A stretch of DNA of 25,555 nt from Auxenochlorella pyrenoidosa. Taxonomy: Eukaryota; Chlorophyta; Trebouxiophyceae; Chlorellales; Chlorellaceae. The translations under genes and the position numbers were made by a program. This document shows, piece by piece, positions 19,301-25,555 of the stretch. Each line of letters begins with the position of its first letter. Position 1 is the first letter of the stretch. Under the pieces are notes generated by a model. It was not told the DNA's origin. It ran no database searches and worked only from the letters and a program-made list of their open reading frames with translations. The stretch covers positions 996,175 to 1,021,729 of the forward strand of contig KQ482057.1 of assembly GCA_001430745.1 (NCBI GenBank), in the 5' to 3' direction.

Positions 19301-22300
19301 GCCCCATCCTCTGCTGTGCGCAGACCTGTGGCAAAGTGGGCCACCTTGCGCACTGCCTGCTCCAGCTGCATGCCCTGCAAAGGGTTAGCTCGGGATTGCA
19401 ACACCAGGGCGCAAGCCAGACCCTCAATGTATGTAGCCTGAATCTATGGAGCCATGTTGTCGCCCGCAGGCGAGAAGATGGATGCCCAGAGGCGAAGGGC
19501 ACGCCCGTGCTCCTCATGCAGTGCGGAACGGCAGGCATTGCACAGGCCAGCCTGCAGGCAAGGCAGCCCACCTCCTCCAGGCCCAGGGCAGCAGCCAGCC
19601 CGCTGCCCCGCATGGCAAGAGCCAACCGGTTCAGCGGGTCTCCAGCACCGTCTGGCTCCTGCCCCTGCTCCTGCTCAGCGGGTAGCAGCTGGCCGCAGGC
19701 CCGCAGCTGAGCCAGCCGGCCCTGGATCACAGGGTGGGCGGAGAGCGGGAGCCACAGAGGCGTCGAGCGCGCAGCTCCCGCCGGCCGGCACGTGGTGCAT
19801 TCCCCCGTGCCTCGACAGCCTCCCAGACACGCTCCGCTGTGCGCGACAGCCCAAGACGTTGTTGCGACAGCCCAAGGCATCACGCTGAGCAGCGCTCCAA
19901 TCAGCACGGGCACAGCACGCGTGGTCGTATCTTTGCAAGACCTTGAGCCAAGCCCATAAAATGCCCCCTGGACGGCTTACCACCAGCTCCAGGCCGGCCT
20001 CCTCAGGCGCGCCAAAGGCGTTGAAGACAAGAATGCACACAAAACCGTGCAGGCGCTCCAGCGCACGGATGGGCAGCAGCGTGGCGCGCCCCAGGTCGGC
20101 TGCACAGAGTTGAGATATGACGGCACGTGATGGGGTCTAGGGCTGGCATTGCAGTGATAACAAAGCCCTGCGACAGCTGCCCTCAGAGGGCATGCACAGG
20201 ATGCTTCTGCATGCCCTCCCTGGCAGGCGTGAGTGCGTCAAACTGCCATGGCATGCCAGAGCAGAACGAAAGTCTCGCCAGTCATTGGTGATGCAAAGGG
20301 GGAGATGCGGACGTAGCGCACCCTTGCTCTCCATAAGCTGCGCCTCCTTCCGAGCCTCCAACAGCCAGGCATCAATCGTGGCCTTCGTAGTCAAGTACCG
20401 CTTGCCAACCTCGGTCTCTGCAGACATGAGTTGCGTCCCAAGTTGTTTGTGGGGAGGAGGAGCCAGCTGTCAGCGGGAGCCAGCGTGCCGTCATGCAGCG
20501 CTTGGCAGAGAGCTGTAGCTTGCACGGCAATTTTGCCAGCCGGATAGCCAGCATTGCATGTCACTGTCACTGCAAACAGAGTGTCAGGTGGTCCTGCTGG
20601 CCTGGATTCGCCCTCCCTGCGAGGCAGGTGGGTCCAACATGCCAGACTGCCAGATACATGCAGGCGAGCCCAGCCCCGCCTCACCACGGGCAGCCGCTTG
20701 ATACCGCTCCCTGTCCGCCCTGACCGCCTCCAGGGACTCGTCAGCTTCCTGAAGCATGGGCACACCCACATATGAGGGCATGCATGGGAGCCTGCTGGCA
20801 AACTCAAGCGGCTCAGGCTGCGCCAATCGCAAAGGCAGACCCTGCCTCGGGCAGGAACAGGGGGTCTCCGCTGCCGGCTTTGGGGACCACAAACAACGAG
20901 CCCAACCTACGCCCTCGCCAGCCAGCGGTGCAGCCAGCCGGGCGCACCAGGGCGGCCGCAGTGCGGACGTCAAGCTCCTGCATCTTGCGCTCCATCCTGG
21001 CGATTGCAAGCCTTAGACGCTTCGCCGTCTTGAACCAGTCCGCGCTGCATGCGGCCGGGTGTGGGCGGGAGAAAGGGCAGGCGATGGTGCACTCGGGCAG
21101 AGAGCAGGGCTGCACCAGGCAGCAATGAGGCACGCAGCCAGGGTTGCTGCAGCGCCTGGCCAGTCAGTTGCGCGCCTGTGCGGGCGCAGCACCCTCCCCT
21201 CCCCCCGGCTTTCTCCCCCGCACCCGGGTGTCGTCAGTCCGTCCAGGTACTGCTGCACTGGCGCGTACTGCAGGGCAGGGCAGGGAACACGGTCCAAGGG
21301 TCGCCCCAAGTTTTGCAGAACGGCCACCCAAGGCTGATCCCAAGGACAGGGAGGGGCCTTGCCGCAGGGTGCAAGGCACAAGCAAGGCGCCCGCAGGCAC
21401 AGGGGTAGGGGGGAGGCCCGCCCGTGGTACCCCGTAGCCTGCCAGCGCCCCGCACGCGCACCTGGTGCTGGGTGAGGCGCGCCGTCGTCTGCAGCAGCAG
21501 CAGGCCTCGCACCAGCTCCTCTACCAGCATCCGCTTGTACTGCAAAGTAGTGGGGAAAGGAGGATGGGGGCAGGCATATCCTGGCTGGAGCCAACACGCT
21601 GCTGCACAGCCCGCGCTTCCAGAGCGTCCAAAGGCCTCCCAGGCAGGGGCATCCGGCACGGCCGACAAGGGGCGGTGCCGCCAGCGCTGGTGCTGGGGCC
21701 AGAGGCAACCCTGGGGCCACCCAGGCAACCCAGTCAGGGAAGCGGGCAGGGCAGGTCGCCCGGCGGACAGTGGGCGCCGGGGTGGCCGGCAGGGAGCCGC
21801 CCACCTGCTGCACGTGGCGCTCCGCATCCTCCACGGTGCAGGCCCCCGACGCGACGTGGCCCAGGAACAGCGAGCGCTGCAGGTCCGACCACAGGTCGAG
21901 CTGCTCGCGGTGCCTGCAGAGAGGGCCGCAGCGGTTGTGTGCGCGACGGCCGTGGTGCACGGCAGAGGATGCAGGGACAGCACCAGTTGTGGCACAGATG
22001 CGACAGAAGCAGCTGGCAGGATCGGCCGAGGGATTCGGTCGGGCTGCAGCCTCTGCTTGGCCCTGCCCTGCCAGGGCAGCCCAACCCAGGACCTAGACTG
22101 CCTCGGCACAGTCACTCACAGCAGCTTTTCTCCCGAATCGTCCTCTGGCTGGGCGCTGGGCATCCTGCCCGCCAGGCCGCTCCGCGCCATGTCTCTCACT
22201 GCCGGCAACAGCAGCTCCTGGGCGTGGCTTTCGGGAAGGGCCTGCCAAGTAGGGTGGGGGGGGGGGGGGGGCGGGGAGGGAGGGGGACGGGGCGGCAAGG

Positions 22301-25300
22301 AGGTGGGGGCCAAGCTGTGTGTGTGCCAGGGCGGCAGCAGGGCACCGCAGCGCATGGCTGTTCAAATCTGCTACAGGCAGCATGGCCCGGGGGGTGGGCA
22401 AAGCAGGGCACAGGCGGAGCAGGGCAGTGCGAGACAGGGGCAAGGCAGGGCGTAGGCAGCAGGGCACCCAGTGCAGCAATACTGCAGCAGAGCCGGGCAG
22501 GCCCCGGCCGAGCCTCGTTCCACCAGTGTTGTCTTTATTGCGCCTGTTGATCCGCTGATTTGCGGCAGCTCAGGCTGTGCAGCCCCACTCACCTCCAGCT
22601 GTGCCAGCAGCACGTGCAGCGGCTCCCTGCTCTCCCAGGCGGCTGCCAGGCAGGCCAGGTGCTGGGGTTCTGCCTGGGCCTCCATGCTGAGCTGCTGGGC
22701 CTGCTGCTCCCCAGCCGCCATGCAAATAATCAGCTGGTGGCCCAGCAGGGCGGGGCGCAGGCAGGCATCAGCCAGCAGGTAGGCCGCCTGCGGGGAGGGC
22801 GGGGCGGCAGGGTGTGCATCGCTCATCCGGGTGAGCACACGCACAGTTGGCAAGCTTCGTCCATCTGCAACAATCCTGGGCGGCTGCCTGACAAGATGCA
22901 CCAAGGCATGATTGCCTTTTCCAAGAGAAGGGAGGGCAGCATGGAGGTGTGCAGACTACAGGCAACGCTTGCCGAGGCGCACATGTGCCCGAGGCTGCTG
23001 AAGCAGGCGATGCATGGCAGGCAGTGATGCAAACAGCCATGAAAACCCGTAGGCGGCTGCCTAATGTTAAACAACGGCCAGGAGCTGGGCAGGGCGAACG
23101 CCGGCAGCGCCCTCCCTACCCGCAGCAGCGGGGCCTTGGTGAACTGCTCAGGCACTGCCGGCAGCGGCTGCTCCAGGAGGAAGCGGTCGGCGCCAAAGGC
23201 CTCCTGCACAGGCCCCCTGCATACATAGCGACAACAGACCCGCCTGCTCGACAGGGCGGCAGCGCCGCAGCAGCGAGGGATGCTCGCTGCAGGCACAGCC
23301 TGCCTCCCGTGCAGGCCCGCTCCAGGCCTGCAGGTCTGAGCTCGTGCCCGGCTGACTTGACACCTAGCCGCCGCCAGTGCTGCCTTGCCCCAGGCAACCT
23401 ACCTGACCACAGCATAGCTGCCAAGCAGCATCGCCAGATGGTCCTACAACAGGAAACAGCAGGAAGGCCTCGATATAGGCAAACACTTGTTGCGCTGACC
23501 TTGTGCAGCAAGCACGAGCAAAGGGACAGAGGACGATGGGCCATGTTCAGGCACGGCAGCCTTCTCACCGCCGCTTCATCCTGATGCATGGGCTCGACCC
23601 GACCCTGCTCCAGTGCCGCCACCCCCTCTGCGCAATCGCTCCCTTCAGAGCTGTCAAAGCTGCTGTGGTACCCCCGATGCTGCGAGGGCTGCTGCCCGCC
23701 ATCATCCTCGCTGTCGCTGCTGCAGGCCTCCTCGGCCGAAACTGCATCAGCGAGGAGGCCCCCGCTGCCAGCGCTGTGCAGACACCCCAGGGCATCGCTG
23801 CTGCTCGCGCCGTTAGGCGAGCTGTGGCCTGGCTCAGTGCTTAACAGGCCCTGCTCCTGGGCAGCCCCATCCCCAGTGCTCCCGCGCTGCTCCCGCTGTC
23901 CAAGTGGCGGCGCTGGCAGCTCAAGCAAGGGGAACACCTCTGCAAGACAGGGGCATTGCTGGAGGGAACAGTAGGGAATTGCGCAATGCAACACCAACCC
24001 TTAGTTTGGGCCAGCCTCTGGGCAGCGATGAGTGGGCAGGCGGGCAGGCGCCGGGAGGTCTGCCTGCCCAAGCCACGGCCAGGTGCAGCCCAACTGCGGG
24101 TTGGGTGGGCGACCGCCAGCGGGCACGCGTCCGCCCAAGCACACCTTGCAGCTCGTGCAGGGCGACCGGAGGGGTAAGGAGCTCCTCCAGCAAAGCAGGG
24201 TGGGGCAGGTGGCCATGCTGCAGGAAGGGCAGCTCCTTCAGCCTCCCCTGGCCCTGCCACGGCTGCGACAGCGGTGGGGCGGGAGGCCGAAAGGGCACGT
24301 GAGCGATTCACGGCAGCATTGCACGCGAGGGAACAGTCATACTAGGCGCACTGGGGGTAACAGAACGATGCTGGGCGGCACACCGAAGGCCAGGGCGCGC
24401 CCTGCGGCGCAACAGCGTGCACACTCGGCAGGCTGCTCCGGCTTCTGGGCAGCGCGGGGGGGCCCAGCGGCCTGAGGCGGCCCAGCCGGCAGCGCCGCTG
24501 CCCCACCTTTGGAGCCTCCCTGATGAGGCACTCCCTCAGCAGCCCCTCCTCCTCCGCCGGCAGGCGCAGCGCCACACACAGCTGGAGCAGCGCGGCATCG
24601 GCACCGGCGGCGACGGCTGCTGCCGCCGTGGACACCTCCGCCAGCAGGCCCTCGGGGCCGCCCAGCAGCTTGCCGTACTGCAGGCAGGGGAGGGAGGGAG
24701 ACGTGGGGTGGAGGTGGGGATGGGGGAGGAGTGGTTTGGGGCGGCAAGGGGGGCGGCAGGTCGGCGCGCAGGCAGAGAGCTCTCCCTGGGCAGTTGCTAC
24801 ATGGCAAGCATGCGGGTGGGTGGCATGCAGGATGGCGGGCCGTTATAGACAGGCAGCAACAGGAACCATCCTGCGGCAGCTGTCTGCCCTTGCATGCAAC
24901 TGCAACTGCAGCCCTCTGGCACAGGCGAGCCCTCCCCCACAAAAACAACCTCTGCTCTGCAGGCAGCCCTGCTCACCTCCGCCTGCAGCTGGCCCAGCAG
25001 CTCCCTCTCCAGAAGCCGCTGGTAGCTGGCGGCATCGGGCAGGGCCCCGTGCACCCGAGAGTCGCCCCTCAGCGGTGGGTACCGGAAAGCCACGCACGGT
25101 GCCGCGTTGCCTGCAGGACGGCGCACAGCAGGGCATGGTGGGGGAGGCTGCCGTCACGGCGGGGCGCTACACCTCGGCCACGCAGCAGGCCACGCTGCGG
25201 CACCCGGGTTTGAGATATCGCAACCCACTGCACAGCGCCAAAACGACTCCCAACTGCCGAGTCGGCGACTTCAGTTGGGATTCACCTGGGCCGTGTTCAA

Positions 25301-25334
25301 GCAGCCATTGCAGCTGGAAGCGCAGCTCTTCCAC
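16353..25334 (-). CDS. Uncharacterised large helical protein region (probable N-terminal half of the USP gene; 5' partial)
   Basis: Twenty-four phase-consistent exons: 25334-25286, 25110-24977, 24677-24507, 24262-24145, 23939-23569, 23443-23403, 23216-23120, 22787-22593, 22241-22120, 21913-21805, 21539-21462, 21267-21224, 21044-20948, 20748-20685, 20417-20322, 20099-19981, 19721-19572, 19374-19033, 18734-18612, 18355-18200, 17886-17718, 17365-17089, 16894-16727 and 16465-16353. About 1,134 residues are visible and I do not recognise the family. The sequence is mostly Leu/Ala-rich amphipathic helix, like a HEAT- or TPR-type solenoid, with an acidic Ser-rich loop (exon 23939-23569), a charged coiled-coil-like stretch (exons 21044 to 20322), an Ala/Gly/Lys loop (19374-19033) and a Cys-rich end (MCGLLCRVMCPADH, exon 16465-16353). 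The last exon ends in phase 1 and splices in frame to 16199. A separate upstream gene cannot be ruled out. The start codon lies beyond the window or in unresolved sequence. Confidence 0.65.
18610..18611 (-). other. Possible GC splice donor (or GT donor 15 nt upstream)
   Basis: The exon starting at 18734 can end at CTCCAG|GCAAGG (a strong GC donor) or five codons earlier at GGCCGC|GTGCAG. Both leave phase 0 and join to the exon 18355-18200, so the choice changes only five residues. The GC site matches the donor consensus better. Confidence 0.45.
22256..22271. repeat. Poly-G run (poly-C on the gene strand)
   Basis: A run of 16 G followed by more G-rich sequence. It lies just upstream, in gene sense, of the acceptor at 22243-22242 and so forms its polypyrimidine tract. 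Confidence 0.8.
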
Positions 25335-25555
25335 CTGCAGCGCCGGGCAGGAGCCGAGGGCGCGACTCAGGAGAGCCAGGCATGGCGTGCATGCCTGGGT
25401 GGCGACACTGCCAAGCGGCAGGTTGCAGAGGCGGGGGCAAATCGTCCGGCCAAGCGCTCCCGTGTGAAAGTCCAGTTGGTTGGCCGCTGGTTGCGCAAGG
25501 CAGGGTCGCACTGCGGCCGCGGTGGTCCCAAAGCAGCTGTCAGATGCCCCAGCCT
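25335..25555. other. Unresolved right edge
   Basis: A minus-strand frame stays open from 25511 into the exon at 25334, but it has no in-frame ATG, its composition is not convincing, and a good acceptor (CGGCGCTGCAG) sits at 25335. I read it as intron, with the gene continuing past the window, but further exon sequence is possible. Confidence 0.4.

Noticed and set aside
19430..19500. Segment reading LRLWASIFSPAGD on the minus strand as exon
   Set aside because: It runs into a TAG stop and has no donor; exons 19721-19572 and 19374-19033 join in phase without it.
20418..20684. Possible extra exon (VTVTCNAGYPAGKIAVQ...) after an acceptor near 20571
   Set aside because: The flanking exons 20748-20685 and 20417-20322 join directly in phase 1 and continue a charged helix; adding this segment needs a donor that I cannot find.

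Overview
This window is nuclear DNA of a green alga, most likely a chlorophyte of the Chlorella/Trebouxiophyceae kind. It is strongly GC-rich and intron-dense. Short exons (about 30-420 nt, a few longer) are separated by introns of about 100-350 nt with GTGAG/GTGCG donors and CTGCAG acceptors. A TGTAA poly(A) signal, typical of green algae, follows the first gene. The long open frames seen in all six frames are mostly composition shadows, so gene models were built exon by exon. A join was accepted only where donor, acceptor, reading phase and protein similarity agreed.

Layout: (1) 80-1403, plus strand: the last five exons of a beta-adaptin (large beta subunit of a clathrin AP-1/AP-2 adaptor). 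They carry a clathrin box in the hinge and an ear that stops after the sandwich sub-domain. (2) 1783-9329, minus strand, convergent with the first: a complete 26-exon gene for a secreted protein of about 981 residues. It has a signal peptide, three tandem SUEL-type (galactose/rhamnose-binding) lectin domains and a pectate-lyase-superfamily right-handed beta-helix. (3) 10154-25334, minus strand: at least 37 phase-compatible exons reading as one very large gene that runs off the right edge. Its C-terminal part is a ubiquitin-specific protease (USP) with an intact Cys box and His box. Before that lie three copies of a composite zinc-binding repeat (a W-x-C-x-C...C-x2-C unit fused to a CCCH finger), then a low-complexity Q/A/E-rich segment. 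The N-terminal 1,130 or so visible residues are helical and I do not recognise them. They may turn out to be a separate upstream gene, so the two halves are listed separately.

The most unusual items are the triple-SUEL/beta-helix fusion, the composite zinc-finger repeat with a conserved phase-2 intron in all three copies, the joining of that array to a USP and a large uncharacterised helical region, a one-base frame break in a GGG run of the largest exon, the shortened beta-adaptin ear, and several GC-AG introns. No RNA genes, transposons or CRISPR arrays were found. The three genes show no obvious pathway link: vesicle coat, secreted carbohydrate-binding enzyme and ubiquitin removal.
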